Assembly: GCA_036936605.1 (NCBI GenBank)
Contig: JAUPFV010000005.1
Location: 190,028,958 to 190,092,957 of the forward strand
DNA length: 64,000 nucleotides
DNA from: Limnanthes douglasii subsp. nivea
Taxonomy: Eukaryota > Streptophyta > Magnoliopsida > Brassicales > Limnanthaceae
Direction of reading: 5' to 3'
A program made the translations under genes and the position numbers. Of this stretch, positions 51,314 through 61,101 are shown piece after piece. The notes beneath the pieces are model-generated. The model ran no database searches, was not told the DNA's origin, and saw only the letters and a program-made list of their open reading frames with translations. Numbering within the stretch: the stretch's first letter is position 1; each line of letters starts with the position of its first letter.

Positions 51314-52132
51314 TGTTAGGGTAAAACCACCATTCAGCTGACGCAAGAACCGATATATCAGCTAACGAACCTCTAGAGAAAAACATTAACCATGTTCAAG
51401 ACGAGTAACAAATAAAAGAAATAATAAGTAAAAAACAAGCGCACAATATATATTAACGTGGTTCGATTGTGGAAGTAATTATACATCCACGGGTAGCGGT
51501 CACATTTTCTATTAATAAATAGGTTACAGAAAGACTTGCTAACACAAAAGACTCAATCACTCTTTGTAGTAAAAGATGACGTGATTCAAAAAATCTTATC
51601 TTCAGTGTTTATCTATGATCTCACTTATCTCACAAAAAACTAGAGCTATTTGTCTTTCTTCAGAAATATGCTCCTCATGAATTTCCTCACACTTTCCACA
51701 ACAATTTTTTTTTCTATTTATAGAATGATTGTGATAACTCATAATCCATTAATTAAGAAATTTAATTAACCCAATTACTAAGAATTCTAAGAAATATAAA
51801 AACTCAATTAATAAGAAATCTAATTAATATAAAAGACTCAATTAATAGGAAATTTAATTAATATATAAGAGCTAATTAATAAGAAATCTAATTAATATTG
51901 CACATCCAATTAATAGGAAATTTAATTTATATAAGAGATCCAATTAATATAATATCTAATAATATAGAAGACTCAAGTAATACGAAATTTAATTAATATA
52001 CAAGATCAAATTAATAAGAAATCTAATTAATACAGAAGATCTAATTAAACATAAAATTCTACTTCGAGTTACTTCCGGCCTACACTAAACGATATCAATA
52101 ATCCAGAAGAGGTCAATTTTTTTCTTCTAACA
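51314..52132 (-). repeat. Copia 5' LTR with intact TGTTAG...CTAACA ends
   Basis: The 819-bp LTR is bounded by TGTTAG and CTAACA. The inner end is next to the primer-binding site. A reverse-strand TATA box (CTATAAATAG, about 51712-51722) splits it into U3 (toward 52132) and R/U5. It is homologous to the LTRs at 3292-3960 and 5641-6100. Confidence 0.85.
51740..52045. repeat. 34-bp tandem repeats in the LTR U3 region
   Basis: Unit like CAATTAATAAGAAATCTAAT followed by TAATATAnAAGAn, with starts at about 51805, 51839, 51872, 51907, 51941, 51974 and 52007 (period 33-35 bp) and decayed copies before them. They lie upstream of the TATA box in the element's own orientation. Confidence 0.85.
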
Positions 52133-53400
52133 TTTTGGTAACTCAAGACATTCAAAAGAAGAAAGTTAAATATGGTGTTGATAATTAATGTTTTGAAGAA
52201 CATGATGATGCTGAGAACATTAATTCCACTCAAGGAACTCTAAATGCTACAATGAAAGGAAAAACAAAAAGAAAGAAGCAATCAACTTTGTCAGGAATCA
52301 TGAAAGATTGAGAAAAAATATATTTTAATATTTGTATATATTTTTATTATCATGCCTTAGTTTTGTACATTATGAGAAGTCCTTTCTTTAAAAAGATGAC
52401 GACATCCATACTTAGCTATGTAAAATGAATTTAACTTCATTATTATCATGAAACTAAGATGAATTATTATATAATAATGTGATAACATTACCATAACCTT
52501 AGAAAAATATAGATTTAGATAGAAAACATGTTGTACTGCAATGTCTAATGAGTGTCAATACAAAAAGAAAATATATCATAACCTTTTAGTGAATAGTCCT
52601 AATGAAACGGTAATTCTAAAATCTCTTGATACATATTCAATTTCTAAAAATTCAGAAGAGTTGTTGAAAATATTGGAAGATATCATTGATACGAGTGATG
52701 AAAACAAGATCATATAAGTTGTGACGAATATTGCTTCGGTGCTGTATCAACCCGTTTAAAGTTGATGAACAAAATACATGTATTTGGTTTAAATGTTCCA
52801 CTAATTGTATTGATTCAATGTTATATACCGTTGGTGATTTAGGTGAACATAAAATAACAATAAATAAAATAAGAATTCTAACGGTTTACATCCACTGACA
52901 CAATTAGATTCTTAGCTTGATGCGAAAGTATACAAAGAATTATGAGTTAATAAGTCTGACCATTACTAGATTTGTTACAGATTATCTCAATTGTAAAAAT
53001 GTTATATGTAAAAGAAATAAGTTACCAACTATGTTTATTTCTGATGAATGGATTCAACGAAATTATGCTAAAAATGATGGTATAAAGATTGGAATAACTG
53101 TATTATGTGACAATATGTTTTGTAAGACTGTCTAATATTGTTTGAACTACTCTTTCTTTGGTGAAAGTCTTTAGAATTATTAATGAATATGTTATACCGG
53201 ATATGAGATATATTTATAAAGAAATAAGTGGAGTGAAAGAATAACTATCAAAAAAATCAATTTTATGAAGAAAATCTTTTTAAATATTTGGAATATAATT
53301 GATCTTTGTTATAATATAAAGCTTCATCGACCTCTTCATATCATAAAAATCCTAGGTAAATTTCATCTAATAATGTTTTATTATACATTATATTTATATT
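52133..53400 (+). pseudogene. hAT transposase remnant (DUF659/hAT type)
   Basis: An N-terminal linker part at 52150-52310 contains NINSTQGTLNATMKGK and KKQSTLSGIMKD. A DUF659-type block at 52660-52740 contains LLKILEDIIDTSDENKII and VVTNIASVLY. The helical region at 52917-53133 gives MRKYTKNYELISLTITRF, LPTMFISDEWIQRNYAK and GIKIGITVLCDNMFCKTV. Further relics at 53160-53350 read LSLVKVFRIINEYVIPDMRY and NIKLHRPLHII. This is the order of plant hAT transposases. Stops and frameshifts abound and no dimerisation domain is seen. The copia LTR ends exactly where this similarity begins. Confidence 0.7.
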
Positions 53401-54850
53401 TTAATAAAATAGTATAATTTTAAATAGGTTTTATTATGATCCTAATTTGATTTCGATAGTTCATATCGTAAAACAAATATTCTAGTTTATAAACTACTAA
53501 AAATGTTTCACAATTTGAAGGAAATGTTTGGATTGAATAGTTTTTGATGATTACTCGTGGCAAAAAAGAACCTAGTAAACTTTTAAATTATATTATTTTG
53601 ATATATTTAGAAACTTAAAGTTGTTTATCTTTTATATTTAAAATTTTGAATAAATCTCTGGTGAGAAAGTTATGATGGAGAATGTAAATAGTTTCAACTA
53701 CTTACTCTTCATATTTTAGATTCACAACAATCTTCTTCTCTTGCACCAAAGTATGAGATTCGCTAGAAAATTCATTTTCAACTCAATTTTGGCTTCACGC
53801 TCCTTCACCAAATCTAATTCTAGTCGTTGATAGGAAGCGGCTTTATCTTTCCCTTTTATCCCCCATTCTCTTATAAACAACAAACTTGGCTAACAACTTA
53901 TCTTGTTGTTTCTCGCTTGCTTCCACCTCCTCTTGTAGTTTGGATTTAATCTCCAAACTTCCATCATATGACTATGCAGCCTATTCAAATAGTGTACCCT
54001 AATTTTGCACTAGAGTGACCAGCTTAGTCCTAAGGTAAAAGTATGGATTTTCGTTCTTACCAGTTTGATTGTTTATGATAAAAAAATATGAGCTTGAAAC
54101 ACCAGAAACACCAGAAACAGTCTAAAGAAAGAACATTACCCATTATAAGCATTGAATAGGTGATAACAGTCTTGAAAGATGTAACCCGGTTGCTTCCAAA
54201 AACTATAACGAGTTTGGGATCAACATAAACCGTAGACCGGGTTATAACGTGTATGCCCAAAACACAACCTATTTCATTTCAACATCAAAAGACGTATGCA
54301 CTTTCATTAGAAAATGAATCTCCACACTGGAGGGAATACACAAAATCATCGGATTGTTCACTTGCTTTGAAAGCTCCACATATGTATACGTATGCGACAT
54401 CACATGCTTGATTTTAGTTTCATCAAGTTTTTTTTACAAAATTAGGGTTTATTCTTGCCGATTAACTTTAGCAGCGACCATGACTAGAGACATCTCCTCA
54501 GATAACAAAATATCCTCAAGATAAAAAAAAATTCACCAGAGGAACATCTTCAACCATGGCGGTTGCATGTCTAGGCATCACATTTGAATTGGCTGATCAT
54601 CAGGTTCATTTTTTTATGATACATATAAGTGAAATGGATAACATTAATTTTATTTTGACCCATTATTTATCTTTAATAAATTTAGGGAAAACGAAGTTAT
54701 TAAATAAAAGAAAAGATTCGATGATAAATGTTGAAGCTTTAGAAACCAAAGACAAAAAAAGTTTCTTATTTGAAGCTTTGAAGAGTTGTAATGGTGAAAA
54801 AACTAAAAGTTCATTAATAAAGAACGAGTAACCTTTATATAAAATAAGAT
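53401..54850. other. Unassigned region with coiled-coil-like fragments
   Basis: Reverse-strand text at 53960-53860 (DGSLEIKSKLQEEVEASEK, then QQDKLLAKFVV) is charged and coiled-coil-like, perhaps a gag relic. A 91-codon forward frame at 54556-54831 starts MAVACLGITFELADHQVHFF and is unrecognised; part of it could be an intron readthrough. I do not assign a function to either. Confidence 0.35.
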
Positions 54851-55499
54851 AAATTTAATCCAAACCTTCATTATTTATATCCGATGCTTCAAATGATCTG
54901 AGGTCAATGGTTGAGACCCTTCATAATAAACAACCAAGATTAAATGAATATAATAGAGTCTATGTATGATAAGTCTTAACTTCACTCCAATGAGACCACA
55001 TATCGGTCATAGGCGTGCATGCATTGAATAGTTAAAATAAAATCTCGCTTTAATAACTAGCCTTTTAAAGCTCTTTTGCTTCGGGTAAGGTCTTTTAGTA
55101 AAACAAGCTACGAATTCCTTTATTGAGTTTTCTTGAATCTGCAACATCATTTCTCGACCACAACTTCAAGAATATACTTTCTATTCTATTAACAGAATCT
55201 TGATAAAGAATACTGCTTCTTACTTTCATGCGATACCATTGATAGTCCTTCCTACATACTTTAAAAATAGTAGATTGGCTCTTCTATCATATCCAAAAGC
55301 AATCCGAAGAAAATTCAAACCATCCGAAGGCTACCCTACATCCAGAAGCAATCTCTTCAAACATCTTGAAAAACTCTGAAGCCAATTCAAGTAATCTGAA
55401 GTAATAAATGAAGATTTTTTTATTCGACACAAAGTCAATAATCTTAGCAGTTTGCTACTTGTTTTAGTATTTTTTTTCTTTTGTTTCTAAAGGTTCAAG
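54851..55499. other. Intergenic DNA, nothing recognised
   Basis: Mixed composition, no ORF of note, no repeat identified. Confidence 0.5.
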
Positions 55500-56205
55500 A
55501 TTTATCATCGGTTTCAGTCGACGAAGAGTTTTTAAAGGAGGCAAACACATGTTTAGCAAAAATTAATCTGGAGATGTCTCTAAGGTGTAGGGAATATTGG
55601 GTAGTATATTCCACTTTTGTATATAAGTAAGAATACTCCGATCTCCACAATAGTGTGATATTGTCCGCTTTGGACCCAAAGGTCCGCACAGCTTTGCTTT
55701 TGGTCCACTTCTAAAATTCCTCACACTAATGGAGATATATTCTTAACTTATATACTGATCTTTCTTTCCATGTTTAACCGACGTGGTCGCACCTAACAAT
55801 CCTCCTCTCGAACAAAGTACCATAAAGTACCACTCATACTCTTGTCAGGTGGAGAGAAACCTGAACTCTAGAGCTTTATGGCGGATCTATCTGCTCACTA
55901 CCACTCTAGCCTCATACTCTTGTCAGGTGGAGAGAAACCTGAACTCTAGAGCTTTATGGCGGATCTATCTGCTCACTATCAGATGAAACTGTGCTGCTCC
56001 TTGATCAAGCCACCTGCTTGATGAGCCATCTGGCACTCCATCTAATCCAGCAGATCAATCACATTGAGTATGACTCCCGACAAGATGTGCGGCACAACCC
56101 ACACATCTAACATAAAATGTAGATGTATTCTTAACTTATATACTGATCTTTCTTCCCATGTTTAACCGATGTGGGATGCGGGACTTTGGTCGCACCTAAC
56201 ATAAA
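55500..56205 (-). mobile_element. TRIM-like LTR fragments
   Basis: Two related reverse-strand blocks begin TGTTAGGTGCGACC, at 55799 and 56203. Each continues with a CGGTTAAACATGG word and then GATCAGTATATAAGTTAAG, a TATA-bearing promoter segment. The 55799 copy runs on with CCAAAGCGGACAATATCACA near 55680-55650, a word I know from short plant LTR elements. The intervening 300-400 bp has no coding capacity. The size and lack of genes fit a terminal-repeat retrotransposon in miniature, partly truncated. Confidence 0.5.
55833..55980. repeat. 78-bp tandem duplication, 68 bp identical
   Basis: Copies start at 55833 and 55911. The first 68 bp of each (CTCATACTCTTGTCAGGTGG to TGCTCACTA) are identical, so the duplication is recent. 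It lies between the two TRIM-like LTR blocks. Confidence 0.9.
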
Positions 56206-56710
56206 ACTAGTTCAGCTAGAGTGAGAGACAAGTCTTCTAATGTATCTAAAAAATCTTAGGAATCAAGCCGAAAAAAATGCAATACACTTTGATAAACTTT
56301 TGGACTGAATATTCTCCATCAATCATTATACAAGCTTCCGCAGACACTCGTGAACAAAATCAACAAAATGACCAATACCACTTGATAGTCTTTGTTTAAT
56401 TCTTTCGGAAAAACTAGGAGATTACCGATAAAAGTTGACACTTATCAAAGACTAGTTCACTTGAAACCCATCCAACCGAAGATAAAATTAAAAAAAACAT
56501 AATCGACCAAAAAAACATTAATAACTAGAATTACAAATAATTATCATTCAATAATTATAAAATATTAAAAACTTATCATTCAACAATTATAATATTAAAA
56601 ACTAATAAACGTAGTCCCTCATTAGAAAATAATAATTTTATTTTAAATATGAAAAAATTATAATTTTTTTATGTACAAAATTTTAACACTATCCTACCGT
56701 TCTAAAATAA
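56206..56710. other. Intergenic DNA, nothing recognised
   Basis: AT-rich toward the LINE insertion site. No gene or repeat was recognised. Confidence 0.5.
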
Positions 56711-56721
56711 AAACAGAGAGA
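56711..56721. repeat. LINE target-site duplication, left copy
   Basis: AAACAGAGAGA, matched by the same 11 bases at 62784-62794 after the poly(A) tail. The leading As cannot be separated from the tail. Confidence 0.8.
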
Positions 56722-57028
56722 AACTATTATATTCTTATATTTTGCTAACCAAACTTATATTTTTTGATTCTCGACTAGCAAGTACATTTTATTAGGGATA
56801 TGAGAAACTTTTTCTCCAAGAATTGATTTGGCTTTCTTGAACTTCAAGAAACATTCATTCTCTTTTCCTCTTCTATCTCCTTCTCTCCTTTCAATTGTTT
56901 CTGCTGTGGGTGTTGCTGTCCGTGGTGCTCCGGTGAGGGCCTCCCTCTTGGAGGCTTTGGTTTGGTCTATTTGGTTCTTCGTTAAAATTTGAGTCTTCCA
57001 TTGAAGACTTTGTTTTGTGGGGTGCACT

Positions 57029-58330
57029 ATGACTAATGATGAAGACTTCCCTCCTTTGAATGGTGCTAAAGATTCGGTTTCGTTGAACCATGGTGTTAGC
57101 AATGTTTGGGCTGATGGTAAAAGCTTATTTGCTGATGTTTTAAAGAACAAGTCAGATTGTTCTATGTTACGTCCGGTGGAGGTTTCTAGTTATGATGACC
57201 ATAATGTTGTTCGGTTTCCTCAACAAGTTAAAGCCTCTTTGGTGGCTCAATCTAGGCATACTTTGGTCGTTAAATTCAATCTTGGTATTCCCAACAGGGC
57301 AGTCTTTCAGGCTTTCCTTGATGGGTTCAAGTTCAAGGGTTGTTTCACATATGCTACTATAGACTCAAGGCAGATACTTGTGGAGTTTTCGCTAATGGAA
57401 GATGTAGACAGGCTGTGGGCTAAAACATTTTGGAGTGTGGATGGCAAGGTCATGAGAATAATCAAGTGGTGTCCGCAAAACAGTCGTTACTTTGAAAGTC
57501 TGGTGGTCTTGCTTTGGGTCAGGTTTGAGAAACTGCCAGAGTTTATGTATAACAGGTCTCTAATACATGAACTGGCTGATTCTTTAGGCTCAGTTCATCA
57601 GGTTGTGGTCCCTGAAACGCTCAGGGCTAAAACTAATGTGTGTTACGCTTTAGTAGAAATTGATGTCTCTAAGTTTCTAAAAAGGAAAGTATGGGTGGGG
57701 TTTGGTGCTCACGATGGTTACTGGAGTGGCCTGAGTTATAAGAATGCTCCACTCTATTGTAAAACATGTCATCATTTGGGACATGATGTTGGGATGTGCA
57801 AGAAAGGTTTGAGCAAAGATAATGATATCATTAATGTTAAAGATGATAACAGGATAGATAACACTAGCAGTAATCCTGTTGTTCAAGATACAAGCAAACA
57901 CTCTACCAATGACTCTTTCCTAAAAGTTTATACTAGAAGACTGAAATCTATGATTGCTCCTAAAGATGTTTCTGTTGAGGTACCTAGTGGCACTGGAGCT
58001 GCTCCTGATGCTGATCCTAATCCTGTTGGAGCTGCTAGTGGCTCTGGTAATGTTGGGGAATCTTTGAAGCAGGACTTGGAGTTGATCAGTGCTCTTCAGG
58101 GTCTTGATCAGGTCCAGATTGCTGATGTGACTGTGCCTTCTCCTAAGCAAAGCAACATGGGGAGTTGTAACCCTTCCCCTGAGTTGGCTTCTCCCACTTC
58201 TTCTGATGATGGATTCACTTCCATTATTCGTAATAGGTTAAAATCTGCCAGCAAAAGTAAGAATAAAAGGTTAAACATAAAATCTCTTCATAAAAGAGAC
58301 AAAAACAGTTCACACTCTTTATCTGAATGA
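57029..58330 (+). CDS. LINE ORF1: RNA-binding gag-like protein, 433 aa
   Basis: Intact. Plant LINE ORF1 proteins bind the element RNA to form the retrotransposition particle. The first ATG (57029) begins MTNDEDFPPLNG. A DUF4283-like domain (about residues 60-170) includes VVKFNLGIPNRAVFQAF, RQILVEFSLMEDVDRLW and VMRIIKWCPQNSRYF. The zinc knuckle YCKTCHHLGHDVGMCKK (C-x2-C-x4-H-x4-C) sits near residues 243-259. A Ser/Pro/Gly-rich linker and a very basic tail (KSASKSKNKRLNIKSLHKR) complete it. Its stop codon overlaps the ORF2 start by ATGA at 58327-58330. It is homologous to the broken ORF1 at 28767-30215. Confidence 0.88.
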   Translation: MTNDEDFPPLNGAKDSVSLNHGVSNVWADGKSLFADVLKNKSDCSMLRPVEVSSYDDHNVVRFPQQVKASLVAQSRHTLVVKFNLGIPNRAVFQAFLDGFKFKGCFTYATIDSRQILVEFSLMEDVDRLWAKTFWSVDGKVMRIIKWCPQNSRYFESLVVLLWVRFEKLPEFMYNRSLIHELADSLGSVHQVVVPETLRAKTNVCYALVEIDVSKFLKRKVWVGFGAHDGYWSGLSYKNAPLYCKTCHHLGHDVGMCKKGLSKDNDIINVKDDNRIDNTSSNPVVQDTSKHSTNDSFLKVYTRRLKSMIAPKDVSVEVPSGTGAAPDADPNPVGAASGSGNVGESLKQDLELISALQGLDQVQIADVTVPSPKQSNMGSCNPSPELASPTSSDDGFTSIIRNRLKSASKSKNKRLNIKSLHKRDKNSSHSLSE

Positions 58331-61101
58331 TTAAGTTTCTTAATTGGAATGCTCGTGGTCTTAACAATAAATCTACTCTGTCTAGACTTAAGCATATCAT
58401 TGATCATCATAAGGTTAAGGTCATAGCTATTCAGGAGCCAATGGCCAGAGTTGATAAAATTGATAAAATTGCGCAGAAAATTGGTTTTTCCTGTTGGATT
58501 TCTAATTGTTCTAATAAAGTCTGGCTATTCTGGAATAATGAGATAAGTGTTAAGGTTCTTTGTGATCATGCTCAGTTTCTCCACCTGGAGATCAATACCA
58601 CTTATTTTTCTGGCTATCTAACCTCTGTGTATGCTAAGAATATTTGTAGGCAGCGTAAGGAATTGTGGAGTGAGTTAGCTACTTTACCTCAGGATAGCAA
58701 GCCATGGTTACTTGCTGGTGACTTCAATGCTATTTCATCCACTGATGATCAACTCAGTTGCTCCTCTTTTGATATTACTAGTGCTGATGACTTCAATGAT
58801 TTCATCAGAACTTGTAATCTTGTTGATCCAGGCTTCGTTGGCTCCAGATATACTTGGAGTAACAACAGGGTTTGGAAGCGATTAGACAGACTGCTTGTTA
58901 ATGATAAAGCTACTAATAGTTTTCAAATTCAGGTTTTACACATGGTCAGAACTTGCTCTGACCATGCTCCTTTGCTTATCACTCTGTCTAATTCTACTGG
59001 TCCTAATTTTAAGAGGAAAAGTTTCTTTAAGTTTATTAACGCTTGGACTAACCATCCAGATTTCATTCAAGATGTAACTCATAACTGGAACATTGGTTGT
59101 ATGGGTGACAGTAACATGGTGTTCTGGTATAAGCTAAGGAGGTTGAAAAACTTTCTTAAAGGTTGGAATATTAACAAGTTTGGTAATATTTTTAGTCAAG
59201 TGGAGCAAGCTGTGGAAAATGTGGCCAATATGGAGATTAATCATCAGGCTGTCAACACCAGGGAGTCTAATGATAAGTTAAATAATGCTAACAGTATGCT
59301 TATGCAGGCCCTAAAGAACGAGGAGAGCTACTGGAGGCAGAAATGCTACAACTCTTGGTTAAGCAGTGGGGATGGTAACACTAAGTTGTACCATTCCTAT
59401 GTTAATCAGAGGAAGAAAAAGAATTCTATCATGGGGATCAAGGATAAGGGCATTTGGCTGACTAATGATTCTGATATTGCTACTTCTACTGAGAACTATT
59501 TTAAGCTTATTCTTTCTGGTGATAGCTATTGCTGTGAGGATAATGTCATTAATAATTCTGTTCTTAATAGTATTCCTACCCTTGTAACTTCTACTGATAA
59601 TGAGAGTATTTTGAAGGATGTCTCTAAAGATGAAATGTGGGCTATTGTTATGGCTATGAAGCATGATAGTGCCCCTGGCACTGATGGCTTCAATTGTCAC
59701 TTTATCAAGTCTTGTTGGGGAATCATTAATCAGGATCTTTGTCAGGCTATCAATGCTTATCTTAAAGGCATGATCATTCATAAAGGGATCTTTGATACGG
59801 GCATATGTCTAATTCCTAAGTCTTCTAATCCTATCTTGTGGAGTAATTTTAGGCCTATTAGTCTTTGTACGATTTTTAACAGAATGATTTCTTCTCTTAT
59901 TAATACTAGATTGGCTCTTATTTTGCCTAAGATTGTCTCTAACTATCAAGGTGCATTTGTGAGACACAAGCTTATTCATGACAATATTCTCACCATTAAG
60001 GAAATATTGCACAACATTAATAGGAGGCCTTCTAAAGGGAACATTATTATGCAGCTGGATATGACAAAGGCATTTGACAGATTGTCTCATGCCTTTGTCA
60101 TTAAGGTTATGGACAAATTTGGTTTCTCTAGTAGGCTGTTGGCTCTTATTCAGTCTCTTATTTCTAATGTTATGATTTCCATTCTAATTAATGGCAGTAA
60201 TGTTGGGTACTTCCCTCAAAAGAATGGTTTAAGGCAAGGGGATCCTTTATCCCCAAGCCTTTTCATTCTTGCTGAGGAGGCTCTCCTAAGAGGACTGTCT
60301 GATGCTTATACTTCTAATCCTAATATAATATACTATCTTAAGTCAGGTTTTACGTTACCTTGCCTTGCATTTGCTGATGACATTGTCATCTTCTCTAACT
60401 GTGCAGCTCCTTCCCTTGCTATCCTGTGCAACATTCTATATAATTATCAGTCTGCATCTGGGCAATTGATAAATAAGGACAAAACAAAAATAATTACCTC
60501 AACAAAGATGGCTTTGGCTGCTAACTCCAGATTGAAGGCTGCTACTGGTTTCAAGCTGGATCATGCCCCTTTTCAGTATTTGGGCATCAATATCTCTGCA
60601 AATAACAAGGGAAGATATTTTGTCAATTTACTTTCTGCTATTTACAGTAAAATTCAAATTTGGGATCTTAAGTCTTTGTCTTTTGGGGGGAGATTAACTC
60701 TCATTAAGAGTGTTCTTCACCCAATTGTATATTATTGGATGCAGAACACCTTAATTCCCAAGTCTGTTTTGAATAAAATTGAATTGTGTTTCAATAAATT
60801 CCTTTGGAGGTCTAATTTCAATGACAAAGCCATTCATTGGACTTCATGGGGCTCTTTATGTAAGCCCTATGATGAAGGTGGTTTGAATATCAAGTCATTA
60901 TCTGATATTCAAACCACATTCTCCTTTAAATTATGGTTCTTATTCAGGCAAGGCCAGTCTCTTTGGTCTGATTTGATGTATCACACTTATTGTAAGAATA
61001 GTCACCCTTCTATTGCTAATTGTAGCCCTTATGATTCTATTATTTGGAAGCGTTTAGCAGCTATTAGGGCTCAGGCTGATGGGTATATTCACTGCATTTA
61101 G
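58327..61101 (+). CDS. LINE ORF2 part 1: endonuclease and reverse transcriptase
   Basis: Open for 924 codons to a TAG that is probably created by a frameshift. The apurinic/apyrimidinic-type endonuclease (residues 1-225) has NWNARGLNN, QEPMAR with the catalytic Glu, GDFNAIS and SDHAPLL. Reverse transcriptase (about residues 430-740) has LIPKSSNPILWSNFRPISL, LDMTKAFDRLSH, NGLRQGDPLSPSLFILAEEA and the catalytic FADDIVIF. The thumb and connection region follows, with LCKPYDEGGLNIKSLSDI. The start is the ATG overlapping the ORF1 stop. The protein would nick the target DNA and prime cDNA synthesis. As it stands it lacks the C-terminal zf-RVT and RNase H regions, which continue in another frame. 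Confidence 0.88.
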   Translation: MIKFLNWNARGLNNKSTLSRLKHIIDHHKVKVIAIQEPMARVDKIDKIAQKIGFSCWISNCSNKVWLFWNNEISVKVLCDHAQFLHLEINTTYFSGYLTSVYAKNICRQRKELWSELATLPQDSKPWLLAGDFNAISSTDDQLSCSSFDITSADDFNDFIRTCNLVDPGFVGSRYTWSNNRVWKRLDRLLVNDKATNSFQIQVLHMVRTCSDHAPLLITLSNSTGPNFKRKSFFKFINAWTNHPDFIQDVTHNWNIGCMGDSNMVFWYKLRRLKNFLKGWNINKFGNIFSQVEQAVENVANMEINHQAVNTRESNDKLNNANSMLMQALKNEESYWRQKCYNSWLSSGDGNTKLYHSYVNQRKKKNSIMGIKDKGIWLTNDSDIATSTENYFKLILSGDSYCCEDNVINNSVLNSIPTLVTSTDNESILKDVSKDEMWAIVMAMKHDSAPGTDGFNCHFIKSCWGIINQDLCQAINAYLKGMIIHKGIFDTGICLIPKSSNPILWSNFRPISLCTIFNRMISSLINTRLALILPKIVSNYQGAFVRHKLIHDNILTIKEILHNINRRPSKGNIIMQLDMTKAFDRLSHAFVIKVMDKFGFSSRLLALIQSLISNVMISILINGSNVGYFPQKNGLRQGDPLSPSLFILAEEALLRGLSDAYTSNPNIIYYLKSGFTLPCLAFADDIVIFSNCAAPSLAILCNILYNYQSASGQLINKDKTKIITSTKMALAANSRLKAATGFKLDHAPFQYLGINISANNKGRYFVNLLSAIYSKIQIWDLKSLSFGGRLTLIKSVLHPIVYYWMQNTLIPKSVLNKIELCFNKFLWRSNFNDKAIHWTSWGSLCKPYDEGGLNIKSLSDIQTTFSFKLWFLFRQGQSLWSDLMYHTYCKNSHPSIANCSPYDSIIWKRLAAIRAQADGYIHCI

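Larger units (their letters stand above)
47600..52132 (-). mobile_element. Ty1/copia element, near full length, one LTR, dead
   Basis: Reverse strand, from the 5' LTR (52132-51314) down. A primer-binding site complementary to initiator tRNA-Met (TGGTATnAnAnGC-like) lies at 51311-51299. Gag UBN2-type text, with VKVEEEDKAIILISFL and MLYRKDSLMMVKVK, lies at about 50860-50680. Integrase (49928-49533) has NYVHLNLWGPSREPTISGT, MSLIDDYSMIVW and IDNGLEYVNKEF, with the first catalytic Asp replaced by Asn. The GYMFWGLELGR block is near 49200 and a RERRT-like linker near 48900. Reverse transcriptase follows (48780-48000). RNase H (about 47960-47620) has SIMYAMIFTRPGI and WIIRYLKGSDV. Many stops are present and the 3' LTR is missing. 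Confidence 0.8.

Noticed and set aside
54556..54831. 91-codon frame as a real gene
   Set aside because: No recognisable domain. The Lys-rich C-terminal part and AT-rich context fit chance or decayed sequence.
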